A DNA stretch of 64,000 bases from Phytohabitans suffuscus (GTDB lineage: Bacteria; Actinomycetota; Actinomycetes; Mycobacteriales; Micromonosporaceae): NCBI RefSeq assembly GCF_011764565.1, contig NZ_AP022871.1, positions 3,906,320 to 3,970,319 of the forward strand, read 5' to 3'. The position numbers and the translations under genes were made by a program. The notes beneath the pieces were generated by a model that was not told the DNA's origin, made no database searches, and saw nothing but the letters and a program-made list of their open reading frames with translations. Shown here one piece after another: positions 26,377 through 35,714 of this stretch; position 1 is the first letter of the stretch, and each line of letters begins with the position of its first letter.

Positions 26377-27656
26377 ATGACGACGCGCGGAGCCCTCTTC
26401 CGGAGCCTCGTCGACATCTGCGGCATGCGCTTCGCGCGCCTGGCCGGCCCGGCCGACACGGTCGCCGGCACGCCGGCCAGCTGGGTCGCCGCGCCACCCA
26501 CGATCGACGGCGTCGCGGCGATCGTGCGGCTCGCCGTCGAGCACGACCTGGCGGTGGTGGCCCGCGGCGCCGCGACCAAGCTCGACTGGGGTGCCCGCCC
26601 CGCCCGCGCCGACCTGCTGCTCGACACCGGCCGCCTGGCCGGCGTGTGGCACCACGCGCCCACCGAGGGCGTGGCCGAGATCGGCGCGGGCACCCCGCTT
26701 CGGGCCGCGCAGGCGGCGCTCGGCCGGGGTGGCTGGCGGCTGGCGCTCGACGCCCCATCGGTCGGCGCGACGGTCGGCGGGGTGATCGCCGCCGACGAGT
26801 CCGGCCCGCTGGCCCACCGCTTCGGCTCGGTCGCCGACCAGCTCGCCGGTGTCAGCTACGTGAGCGCCACCGGCATCCTCACCCACTCCGGGGCCGGGCC
26901 GCTGACGGTACGCCCGACCGCGGCGTCGGCCGGCTGCTCAGCGGCTCGTCCGGGGCGCTCGGCGTGATCGTGTCCGCGACGGTCAAGGTGCTCGCCCGGC
27001 CGGCCTCGCGGGCCTGGGTGCGGCGCTCGGTCTGGACCCCACTGGAGCTGTATGACCTGGTGCGGGGCGTGCTCCGCAGCCGGGTCCAGGCGGCGGCCGT
27101 CGAGCTCGACCTCCCGACCAGCCGGCCCGTGCTCGTGCCCCGGCAGCGGGCGCCGCGCGGCCCGGGCACGCTCGCGGTGCTGCTGGAGGGGGAGCCCGGC
27201 GAGGTGCTGGAGCGTTCCACCAGGATCGCCGAGCTGCTCGGTGGTGACGCGTCGATCCGTTCCGAGCCGCCGGCCTGGTGGGGGCGCTACCCGTTCGGCC
27301 CCGACGACGTCGCGCTGCGGGTCACCGTGCCCCCGGCCGACCTCCACGCCGCGATCTACGCGATCCGCGACGCGGCGGGCGCGGCCGTGCCCGTGCGCGG
27401 CTCGGCGGGCACCGGCGTGATCCACGCGTCCCTGCCCGGCACCGCCCACCCCGACCGGGTCGCCGCCGTCCTGGAGGCGGTGCGCGACGTGCTGCTCGGC
27501 CGTTCCGGCTCCTGCGTGGTGGTCTGCGCACCGCCCGCGATCCGCGACGCGGTCGACCTGTGGGGTCCGGTGGCCAGCCCTGATCTCGTGCGCCGGGTCA
27601 AGGAGCGCTTCGACCCGGCCGGCCGGCTGGCGCCCGGCCGATTTTTCGGCGCGTGA
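26377..27656 (+). CDS. FAD-binding oxidoreductase, GlcE-like (frame break near 26914)
   Basis: The N-terminal FAD_binding_4 domain has VVARGAATKLDWGARP and LDAPSVGATVGGVIAADESG. The continuation is GRLLSGSSGALGVIVSATVK, and a C-terminal cap ends DLVRRVKERFDPAGRLAPGR, a classic ending of glycolate oxidase subunit GlcE. The frame breaks at CCC 26913-26915; one extra C restores RPDRGVGRLLSG and about 426 residues. Family members oxidise 2-hydroxy acids such as glycolate; neither GlcD nor GlcF is adjacent, so the partner is elsewhere or absent. It is divergent from ptrB (67 bp). Confidence 0.82.
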
Positions 27657-27732
27657 GTGTCGATTGGCGTGCGTCCCGCTCGACGCGTTGGTAAGCCAGT
27701 CTGTGGCACGAACGAGACGAAGGAGTCGGACG

Positions 27733-28179
27733 ATGCGCTTCATGCTGATGCTCAAGGGTGACCCGCCGCCGGAGGGCGGCGACGCCGAAGCGATCACCCA
27801 GCCACCGGCGGAGATCGTCAGCGCGATGTTGGGATACAACGAGGAGCTGGCCAAGGCCGGTGTCCTGCTCGCCGCCGAAGGGCTCTACCCGAGCTCGGCC
27901 GGCGCCCGGGTGATCTACAAGGACGGCAAGCGGAGCGTCATCGACGGCCCGTTCGCCGAGGCCAAGGAGCTGATCGCGGGCTTCTACCTGATCCAGGTGC
28001 GCTCCAAGGAGGAGGCCATCGAGTGGGCCTCCCGCTGCCCGATGGAGGCCGCCGTGCCGCCCGGTGTGGAGGGCGTCATCGAGATCCGCCAGGTCGGCGA
28101 GAGCGACGAGCTGGTCAACGTCACCGACGAGCAGCGCCAGCGGGACCGCAGGCTCCGGGAGCAGATCCCGGGCGTCTGA
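27733..28179 (+). CDS. YciI/DGPF-domain protein
   Basis: 148 residues. MRFMLMLKGDPPPEGG starts a YCII-like ferredoxin-type fold. The hallmark DGPFAEAKELIAGFYLI occurs at about residue 75, and AIEWASRCPM follows. These small dimeric proteins are linked by family to sigma-factor or oxidative-stress contexts, but their activity is mostly unknown. Good ribosome site AAGGAG. The stop lies 2 bases from the convergent phosphatase stop. Confidence 0.88.
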   Translation: MRFMLMLKGDPPPEGGDAEAITQPPAEIVSAMLGYNEELAKAGVLLAAEGLYPSSAGARVIYKDGKRSVIDGPFAEAKELIAGFYLIQVRSKEEAIEWASRCPMEAAVPPGVEGVIEIRQVGESDELVNVTDEQRQRDRRLREQIPGV

Positions 28180-28181
28180 CC

Positions 28182-30202
28182 TCAGGCGTCGGGCTCGTTG
28201 CGCAGGACCAGGATGGCGATGTCGTCGCGCGGGTCCTCGGCGGAGAACCCCATCGTGGCCGTCCGGAGACGGGCGGCCACGATGTCGGCGGAGTAGCCGG
28301 CGAGCGGTGCCGCCGTGTCCCGCAGGCGCTCCGGGCCGAAAAGCTCGCGGCCGCGGCGCCGCTCGGTCACGCCGTCGGTGTAGAAGACCAGCGCGTCGCC
28401 GGGGCCCAGCGGCACGGTCGCCACCGGCGTCGCGATCGAGTCGAGCAGGCCGAGGGCGGTGCCGCCGGTGCCCACGAACGACGCCCGCCCATCCGCGCGG
28501 ACCAGGACCGGCCGGTCGTGGCCGGCCAGGTGGAGCGAGACGTCGAGCTTGTCGCCGCCGCCCCGGCCGATTGCGGCGAGCGCCAGCGTGCAGTACCGGC
28601 CGCCGCCCCGCTCGACGAGGGTGTCGTTGAGCCGGCCGAGCGCCTCGGGCAGCGGCTTGCCGTCGCGGACCAGCACCCGGATCACGTCGCGCACGAGGCC
28701 GGTGACGGCCGCCGCCTGCACGCCCTTGCCGGATACGTCGCCGACCACCACGAGCCACCGCTCGTCGGGCAGCGGCACCACGTCGTAGAAGTCGCCGCCC
28801 ACCTCGGCGGCGTCGCCGGTCGGCACGTACTCGGCGGCGAAGCCGATGCCCTTGACCACCGGCAGCACGGGCGGCAGCAACGACTGCTGGAGCGTGTGCG
28901 CGACGCGACGGCGCTCGTCGTGGATCCGCGCGTTGTCGACCGCGAGCGCGGCGCGGCGGGCGACGTCTTCGAGGATGGCGATCTCTTCGGCGTCGTGCCG
29001 GTGTCGCTGGTGCCGGCCCACCGAGAGCGTGCCGAGGCGCTGCCCGCGCGCGACGAGCGGCACCGCGAACCCCTCCAGCGGCGGGCCGAGCGGCACCTGC
29101 GAGCCGCTGCGGGACGCCTCCCGGAGCCGCGTGATCGGCGCGTCCGGCCCGTTCTCCTGAAACATCGCGTGCACCTGCGGCAGCGCCGACTCGTCGGCGT
29201 GCGTGGCGGCGGCGAGCTGGAGCCGGCCCCACTCGTCGGTGGTGTGCACCGCGCACCACTGCCCGAGGCGGGGCACGACGAGCTGGGGGATGAGCGCGAG
29301 CGTCAGGTTGACGTCGAGCGACTGGGCGAGCAGCTCGCTGGCCTCGGCGAGGAACGTCAGCCAGGTCTGGCGGCGGATGTCGGCGCGGCGCAGGCGGTCG
29401 TTTTCCAGGTGCAGGGCGAGGCGCTCGGCGGTCAGCGTGGCGAGCGGCCCGGCGTACCCGGAGGGCGCGACGTCGAGCTCCAGCTCCCCGAGTACGGCCG
29501 GTTGACGTTGAGCGGCACCCGCAGCAGCTCGGCGCCCTGGCGCGGCTGGCGGCCGTACCGGGCCAGGAGCTGCGAGCCGCCGCCCTCGCCCCGGTCGAGC
29601 CGCACCGCGCCACCGGCCGCGCCCACCAGCTCGGCCACGCGGGCGAGCAGGTGTCCGGCGAAGTCGGCGAGCGCGTCGTCGGCGTGCGGCTCGGGCGCGA
29701 TCTGCAGCAGCGTGGTGAGCGCCCCGGCGGTCGGCGCGGGCGCCTCCGGGAGCGAGCCCGCCGGGGGCACGTCCTTGCGGTCGAGCCGGAACCACACACC
29801 CTTGCCGGTCGGCAGGTGTGTGGTGCCCCACCGGCTGGCGAAGTGGTCGACGAGCAGCAGCCCTCGCCCGCGCTCCGACACGTCGGAGATGTCCACTTCG
29901 CTGTTGCGCGGGCCCGCCGTCAGGCTTTCCGTCGGGCTGGCCTCGTAGTCCGTCACCGTCACCGTCAGCCCGGTCGGACCAGCGACGACCTCGATGTCCA
30001 GCTCTGTGCCGGCGTGCACCACGGCGTTGGTGGAGAGCTCGGTGGTGAGCAGGAGTGCCTCGTTGAGCAGGTCGTCGAGGTGGGCCTCGGCCAGCACCGA
30101 CCGCACCACCGCACGGGCCGCGGCCGGCGTGCGCCGGTCGGCGGGCAGCCGGACGCGGCGGATGTGCTCCGCCGCCGGCGCCCCGGTGACCTCCGCTGAC
30201 AC
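28182..30202 (-). CDS. RsbW-like kinase / GAF / PP2C (SpoIIE) fusion (frame break near 29487)
   Basis: GTG at 30202 opens an RsbW/SpoIIAB-type HATPase: LLNEALLLTTELSTNAVVHA, then ERGRGLLLVDHFASRWG. A GAF-like region follows (about 130-380, including WLTFLAEASELLAQSLDV). A C-terminal SpoIIE/PP2C phosphatase has VGGDFYDVVPL, VVVGDVSGKGVQAAAVT, YTDGVTERR and DDIAILVL with the metal-binding Asp residues. The frame breaks at a C-run, 29486-29489; one more base joins NRPYSG to ELELDVAPSG, giving about 673 residues. It could both phosphorylate and dephosphorylate STAS antagonists. It is divergent from the multi-HAMP kinase, linking both to one stress pathway. Confidence 0.85.
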
Positions 30203-30383
30203 GCTTGCATCCTCTACCGCGCGACCGGGTTCATCCAAGCCTGCCCGTCGACGCTCCGTCGCTCGGCGCTCCTCCGCCGCCGTGGCTAAGGCCCGTAGCC
30301 TCGCGACTCCCGCTCGGGCACTCGCATCTGCCGGAGGCAACGCGCCATGATGTGGGGAACCACCCAAGGTGAGCGAGGACTGC

Positions 30384-33300
30384 ATGAGCACGGCAAAGCA
30401 GGTGAGTACCCGGCCGGCCCCGGACGAGGCCGCCGTCCTCAATGAGCTGGCCGACGCGTTGCGACGGGTGCGCCGCGGCGATCTGAAAGTGCGCCTTCCC
30501 CGCCGGGCCGGAGTGGCCGGCGAGGTGGCTGACGCGTTCAACGACGTGGTGGCTCTCCAGGAGCGGCAGAACCTTGAGGTACGCAAGATCAGCCGGATCG
30601 TCGGGCGGGACGGCCGGCTCACCGAGCGCCTTGACGAGGAGGGCGTCGACGGCTCCTGGGCCGACCATGCCCGCGCCATCAACTCGCTCATCGACGACCT
30701 GGGCCGCCCGACCACCGAGATCTCCCGGGTCATCGTGGCGGTCGCCGACGGCGACCTCTCCCAGCACATGGCGCTGGAGATCGACGGCCGGCCGCTGCGC
30801 GGCGAGTTCCTCCGGATCGGCCGCACGGTCAACACGATGGTCGACCAGCTCTCGTCGTTCGCCGACGAGGTGACCCGAGTCGCCCGCGAGGTCGGCACCG
30901 ACGGCGCGCTGGGCGGCCAGGCCGACGTGCGCGGCGTCGCGGGCACCTGGCGCGACCTGACCGACTCGGTCAACACCATGGCCTCCAATCTGACCAGCCA
31001 GGTGCGGTCGATCTCGCAGGTGACCACCGCGATCGCCCGCGGCGACCTCTCCCAGAAGATCACGGTCTCGGCCAAGGGCGAGGTCGCCGAGCTGGCCCAC
31101 ACGATCAACTCGCTCACCGACACGCTCCGGACGTTCGCCGAGCAGGTGACCCGGGTGGCCCGCGAGGTGGGCACCGAGGGCAAGCTCGGCGGTCAGGCCG
31201 AGGTGCCCAACGTGGCGGGTATCTGGAAGGACCTCACCGACAACGTCAACTCGATGGCGTCCAACCTGACCGCCCAGGTGCGAAACATCGCCCAGGTCTC
31301 CACCGCGGTGGCCAAGGGCGACCTCTCGCAGACCATCACGGTGGCCGCCCAGGGCGAGATCCTGGAGCTGAAGAACACCATGAACACGATGGTGGACCAG
31401 CTGTCGTCGTTCGCCGAGGAGGTCACCCGGGTGGCCCGCGAGGTGGGCACCGAAGGCAAGCTCGGCGGCCAGGCCCAGGTGCGCGGCGTGGCGGGCACCT
31501 GGCGCGACCTGACCGAGAGCGTCAACCAGCTCGCCGGCAACCTGACCGCTCAGGTGCGAAACATCGCCCAGGTCTCCACCGCGGTGGCCAAGGGTGACCT
31601 GTCGCAGAAGATCACGGTGGATGCGCGGGGCGAGATCCTGGAGCTGAAGAGCACCGTCAACACGATGGTGGACCAGCTGTCGTCGTTCGCCGACGAGGTG
31701 ACGCGGGTGGCCCGTGAGGTGGGCACCGAGGGCAAGCTCGGCGGCCAGGCCCAGGTCACCGGCGTACTGGGCACCTGGCGCGACCTGACCGACAACGTCA
31801 ACTCGATGGCGTCCAACCTGACCTCCCAGGTCCGCAACATCGCGAGCGTCACCACGGCGGTGGCCAAGGGTGACCTGTCGCAGAAGATCACGGTGGATGC
31901 GCGGGGCGAGATCCTGGAGCTGAAGAGCACCGTCAACACGATGGTGGACCAGCTGTCGTCGTTCGCCGACGAGGTGACCCGGGTGGCCCGTGAGGTGGGT
32001 ACGGAGGGCAAGCTGGGTGGTCAGGCGCAGGTGCGGGGTGTGGCGGGCACGTGGCGTGACCTGACCGACAACGTCAACTTCATGGCGTCCAACCTCACCG
32101 CCCAGGTGCGAAACATCGCCCAGGTCTCCACCGCCGTGGCGCGCGGCGACCTCTCCCAGAAGATCACCGTCGACGCGCAGGGTGAGATCTGGGAGCTGAA
32201 GAACACGATGAACACGATGGTGGACCAGCTTTCCTCGTTCGCCGAGGAGGTCACCCGGGTGGCCCGTGAGGTGGGTACGGAGGGCAAGCTGGGTGGTCAG
32301 GCGCAGGTGCGGGGTGTGGCGGGCACGTGGCGTGACCTGACCGACAACGTCAACTTCATGGCGTCCAACCTCACCGCCCAGGTCCGCAACATCGCCAGCG
32401 TCACCACCGCGGTCGCGAAGGGTGACCTCTCGCAAAAGATCACGGTCGACGCCGAGGGCGAGATCCTGGAGCTGAAGCAGACCGTCAACACGATGGTCGA
32501 CCAGCTCTCCTCGTTCGCCGAGGAGGTCACCCGGGTCGGCCGCGAGGTGGGTATCGAGGGCAAGCTGGGCGGCCTGGCCCGGGTGAAGGGCGTCTCGGGC
32601 ACCTGGCGCGACCTCACCGAAAACGTCAACCAGCTCGCCGCGACGCTCACCACCCAGCTGCGCGCGATCGCGCAGGTGTCCACATCGGTGACCAAGGGCG
32701 ACCTGACCCAGCGGATCACGGTCGAGGCCCAGGGCGAGGTCGCCGAGCTGAAGGACAACATCAACCAGATGATCGTGGCCCTGCGGGAGACCACGCGAAA
32801 GAACGCCGAGCAGAGCTGGCTCGACTCCAACCTGGCCCGCATCGGCGGCCTGCTCCAGGGACAGCGCGACCTCGGCGAGGTCTGCCGGATGCTGATGGGC
32901 GAGGTCACCCCGCTGGTCGAGGCACAGTTGGGCGCGTTCTTCCTGGTCGACAACGACGAAGCCACCACGCGGCTGCGCCTGGCCGCCTCGTACGGCTACG
33001 TCACCCGTACCAACGAGGTGGTCTTCGGCCCCGGTGAGGGGCTGATCGGCCAGGCGGCGGTCTCCCGCCGGATGATCCGGGTCAGCACCGACGCCACCGG
33101 CGCGCTGACGCTGCGGTCGGGGCTGCTGACCACCAAGCCGCGCGACGTCGTGGTGCTGCCGATCCTCTTCGAGGGCGAGCTGCTCGGCGTGATCGAGTTC
33201 GCTTCGGTCAACGCCTACTCCGACCTGCACATCTCGTTCCTGGAGCGGCTCGTCTCCACGATCGGCATCGCGCTCAACACGATCCAGGCCAACCGGCGTA

Positions 33301-34754
33301 CCGAGGAGCTGCTCTCCCAGTCGCAGCGGCTGGCGCACGAGCTGCAGGAGCAGTCGGCGGAGCTGCAGCGCACCAACGCCGAGCTGGAGGACAAGGCGCA
33401 GCTGCTGTCCGAGCAGAAGGCCAACATCGAGACGAAGAACCGGGAGATCGAGCTGGCCCGGATCGGCCTGGAGGAGAAGGCACAGCAGCTCACCCGGGCC
33501 TCGGCGTACAAGTCGGAGTTCCTCGCCAACATGAGCCACGAGCTGCGCACCCCGCTCAACTCGCTGCTCCTGCTGGCCCGGCTGCTCGCCGACAACCCGG
33601 AGCACAACCTGACCGACAAGCAGATCGAGTTCGCCCGCACCATCCACAGTGCCGGGTCCGACCTGCTCTCGCTGATCGACGACATCCTCGACGTGGCGAA
33701 GATCGAGGCGGGCCGGATGGACGTCGAGCCCACCGAGGTCAACCTCCAGGACGTCCGGGCGTACGTCGAGCAGGCGTTCACGCCACAGACCGAGGAGAAG
33801 GGACTCGACTTCGCGGTGACCGTCGAGCCCGGCGTACCCGCGGCGGTGGTCACCGACGCCCAGCGGCTCCAGCAGATCCTGCGCAACCTGCTGTCGAACG
33901 CGGTGAAGTTCACCGACACCGGCTCGGTCACGCTGACGATCGGCCCGGCCGCGCCGGCGGAGCAGGCGGCGTCGGCGCGGCCCCTGGTCGCGTTCACCGT
34001 CGGCGACAGCGGCATCGGCATCTCGGAGGACAAGTTCGATCTCATCTTCGAGGCGTTCCAGCAGGCTGACGGCACGACGAGCCGGCGGTACGGCGGCACC
34101 GGCCTCGGCCTCTCGATCAGCCGCGACCTGGCCCGGCTGCTCGGCGGCACGATCTCGGTGTCCTCGACGCCCGGCGCCGGCTCCACGTTCACGCTGCTCC
34201 TGCCGGACGTGCTGATACCGGAGGCGATCCAGACGCCGCTGCCGATAGCGCTGCCGGTGACCAGGTCCCACCTGCCCGACCTGCCGGCGCTCGCCGACCT
34301 GCCGATGCTGCGGCGGCCGGCGGAGGCCGAGCGGCCGGCGTCGCCCGCGGCCCGCCAGCTCGACGGCGCTACAGTGCTGATCATCGATGACGACGTGCGC
34401 AACGTCTTCGCCCTGACCAGCGCCCTGGAGCTGCACGGCATGACGGTTCTCTACTCGGACAACGGGGTAGATGGCGTACGGTTGCTGGCGGAGCACCCGG
34501 AGGTGGACATCGTGCTGATGGACGCGATGATGCCGGACCAGGACGGCTACGAGACGACGCGTGCCATCCGCCGCAACCACCGCTTCGCCGAGCTGCCGGT
34601 CGTCTTCCTCACCGCGAAGGCGATGCCCGGCGACCAGGATTCCGCGATCGGCGCCGGTGCCAGCGACTACATCACAAAGCCCGTTGACCTCGACGAGTTG
34701 ATCGAGATGATGGCTGCCTGGGTGAACGGCGGCGGCCGGGAGGTAGTCAACTGA
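30384..34754 (+). CDS. Nine-HAMP hybrid sensor kinase with GAF and receiver domains
   Basis: About 1456 residues, no TM segments, so cytoplasmic. An array of HAMP units covers about residues 25-800 with nine GDL motifs (first RRGDLKVRL, last TKGDLTQRITV), period 92 residues. Next come GAF (about 810-970), a long coiled coil (QRLAHELQEQSAELQRTNAE), and HisKA with phospho-His at about 1052 (NMSHELRTPLNSLLLL). HATPase (NLLSNAVKFTD, GTGLGLSI) and a C-terminal receiver with Asp at about 1380 (VLMDAMMPDQDG) complete it. This is the Nik1/class III architecture. ATG 30384 follows GAGGA; GTG 30369 is alternative. It overlaps the response regulator (TGATG). Confidence 0.93.
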   Translation: MSTAKQVSTRPAPDEAAVLNELADALRRVRRGDLKVRLPRRAGVAGEVADAFNDVVALQERQNLEVRKISRIVGRDGRLTERLDEEGVDGSWADHARAINSLIDDLGRPTTEISRVIVAVADGDLSQHMALEIDGRPLRGEFLRIGRTVNTMVDQLSSFADEVTRVAREVGTDGALGGQADVRGVAGTWRDLTDSVNTMASNLTSQVRSISQVTTAIARGDLSQKITVSAKGEVAELAHTINSLTDTLRTFAEQVTRVAREVGTEGKLGGQAEVPNVAGIWKDLTDNVNSMASNLTAQVRNIAQVSTAVAKGDLSQTITVAAQGEILELKNTMNTMVDQLSSFAEEVTRVAREVGTEGKLGGQAQVRGVAGTWRDLTESVNQLAGNLTAQVRNIAQVSTAVAKGDLSQKITVDARGEILELKSTVNTMVDQLSSFADEVTRVAREVGTEGKLGGQAQVTGVLGTWRDLTDNVNSMASNLTSQVRNIASVTTAVAKGDLSQKITVDARGEILELKSTVNTMVDQLSSFADEVTRVAREVGTEGKLGGQAQVRGVAGTWRDLTDNVNFMASNLTAQVRNIAQVSTAVARGDLSQKITVDAQGEIWELKNTMNTMVDQLSSFAEEVTRVAREVGTEGKLGGQAQVRGVAGTWRDLTDNVNFMASNLTAQVRNIASVTTAVAKGDLSQKITVDAEGEILELKQTVNTMVDQLSSFAEEVTRVGREVGIEGKLGGLARVKGVSGTWRDLTENVNQLAATLTTQLRAIAQVSTSVTKGDLTQRITVEAQGEVAELKDNINQMIVALRETTRKNAEQSWLDSNLARIGGLLQGQRDLGEVCRMLMGEVTPLVEAQLGAFFLVDNDEATTRLRLAASYGYVTRTNEVVFGPGEGLIGQAAVSRRMIRVSTDATGALTLRSGLLTTKPRDVVVLPILFEGELLGVIEFASVNAYSDLHISFLERLVSTIGIALNTIQANRRTEELLSQSQRLAHELQEQSAELQRTNAELEDKAQLLSEQKANIETKNREIELARIGLEEKAQQLTRASAYKSEFLANMSHELRTPLNSLLLLARLLADNPEHNLTDKQIEFARTIHSAGSDLLSLIDDILDVAKIEAGRMDVEPTEVNLQDVRAYVEQAFTPQTEEKGLDFAVTVEPGVPAAVVTDAQRLQQILRNLLSNAVKFTDTGSVTLTIGPAAPAEQAASARPLVAFTVGDSGIGISEDKFDLIFEAFQQADGTTSRRYGGTGLGLSISRDLARLLGGTISVSSTPGAGSTFTLLLPDVLIPEAIQTPLPIALPVTRSHLPDLPALADLPMLRRPAEAERPASPAARQLDGATVLIIDDDVRNVFALTSALELHGMTVLYSDNGVDGVRLLAEHPEVDIVLMDAMMPDQDGYETTRAIRRNHRFAELPVVFLTAKAMPGDQDSAIGAGASDYITKPVDLDELIEMMAAWVNGGGREVVN
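31141..32580 (+). repeat. 276 bp tandem repeats encoding HAMP units
   Basis: Successive units are 276 bp (92 codons) apart. Stretches of over 115 bases are identical between neighbours: 31583-31702 with 31859-31978, and about 31978-32107 with 32254-32383. Such identity in third positions points to recent unit duplication or gene conversion within the kinase gene. It is also a place where an assembly could lose or gain a unit. Confidence 0.85.
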
Positions 34755-35295
34755 TGGGTGTCGCCAAGGCTCTGCTGGTCGACGACCGGCGCGACAACCT
34801 CGTCGCGCTCGAAGCCATCCTCCAGGGCCTGCCGGTGCACACGGTCGCCGTGGAGAGCGGCGAGGCGGCGCTCAAGCAGCTCCTCGTCGACGACTTCGCG
34901 GTGATCCTGTTGGACGCACAAATGCCCGATATGGACGGATTCGAGACGGCCGGCCACATCAAGCGGCGGGAGCGGACCCGCCACGTCCCGATCATCTTCC
35001 TCACCGCCGCCGACCGCGACGCGCAGCTCGCCCTGCGCGGATACTCGGTCGGCGCGGTCGACTACCTGACCAAGCCGTTCGACCCGTGGGTGCTGCGCGC
35101 CAAGGTCTCGGTCTTCGTCGATCTGTGGATCAAGACCCAGCAGCTCCAGGCGCAGTCCGAAGTGGTCCGCGAGCGCGAGGCCCAGTGGCGCGCGCTCACC
35201 GAGGCCGTCGACGAGGCCACCGCCCTGCTCCGCTCCTCCGCCCCGGACGCCAGCGACCGTGCGGTCACCCTCCTCGAACAGGCCCGCTGGGGTAG
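34754..35295 (+). CDS. Response regulator with coiled-coil tail
   Basis: Receiver domain: LLVDDRRDNLVALEAI, phospho-Asp in ILLDAQMPDMDG, FLTAADRD and DYLTKPFDPWV. It is followed by a coiled-coil tail (IKTQQLQAQSEVVREREAQW) and no DNA-binding domain. It overlaps the hybrid kinase stop. As written the frame reads on through the opposing STAS gene to 35434. One extra G in the GGGG run 35289-35292 instead gives ARWG-stop at 35293-35295, exactly abutting the STAS stop. That shorter form (about 180 residues) is annotated. It is the probable diffusible partner of the multi-HAMP kinase. Confidence 0.82.
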
Positions 35296-35613
35296 CTACC
35301 GGACCGTGAGGGCCGACCGCAGGCCGGTGATGTCCAGTACGCGCAACAGGAACTCACCCACGTTGGTGAGCATCAGCACGCTCTGTGTGTGGCTGGCCTT
35401 CTTGGTCAGGACCACGATCGTCCCAAGCCCCTGAGAGTCACAGAATGTGACGCCGGTCATGTCGAGCACGATGCGGACCGGCGCGTCGGCCAGGACTTCG
35501 TTGACCACGCTGGAGAGCCGGGCCGCGGTGAGCATGTCGATTTCGCCAGCGAGCTTGAGCACAGTCTCGTCGGGGTCGCGCAGCACTGCGATGGACAACT
35601 CCGGACGTTCCAC
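35296..35613 (-). CDS. STAS-domain anti-sigma factor antagonist
   Basis: 105 residues: ETVLKLAGEIDMLTAARLSS, VRIVLDMTGVTFCDSQGLGT with the phosphorylatable Ser in CDSQGL, and a C-terminal helix ending VLDITGLRSALTV. GTG at 35613. It lies tail-to-tail with the response regulator and in the same block as the RsbW-GAF-RsbU fusion, which is its likely kinase/phosphatase. It is distinct from the STAS protein at 21250. Confidence 0.9.
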   Translation of the reverse strand: MERPELSIAVLRDPDETVLKLAGEIDMLTAARLSSVVNEVLADAPVRIVLDMTGVTFCDSQGLGTIVVLTKKASHTQSVLMLTNVGEFLLRVLDITGLRSALTVR

Positions 35614-35714
35614 CCCATCAGCCTATCGTGATCTAGCGAATGTCGCCCGGTGGAGCGCCTGCGGGCGGGGTGCCCTGCCTCCGCTCCAGGCGCCGCTGTC
35701 AGAATGGCTGCACC

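Noticed and set aside
31141..32580. 276 bp repeats considered as a noncoding repeat array
   Set aside because: They encode HAMP units in one uninterrupted frame.
30231..34580. Very long open frame (about 1449 codons) on the minus strand opposite the hybrid kinase
   Set aside because: It is exactly antisense to a well-supported repetitive kinase; GC-rich third positions keep the opposite frame open. Its translation is His/Arg/Gly-rich with no domain.
35296..35434. C-terminal extension of the response regulator across the STAS gene
   Set aside because: It reads antisense through a clear STAS domain; a one-base homopolymer correction gives a stop abutting the STAS stop.
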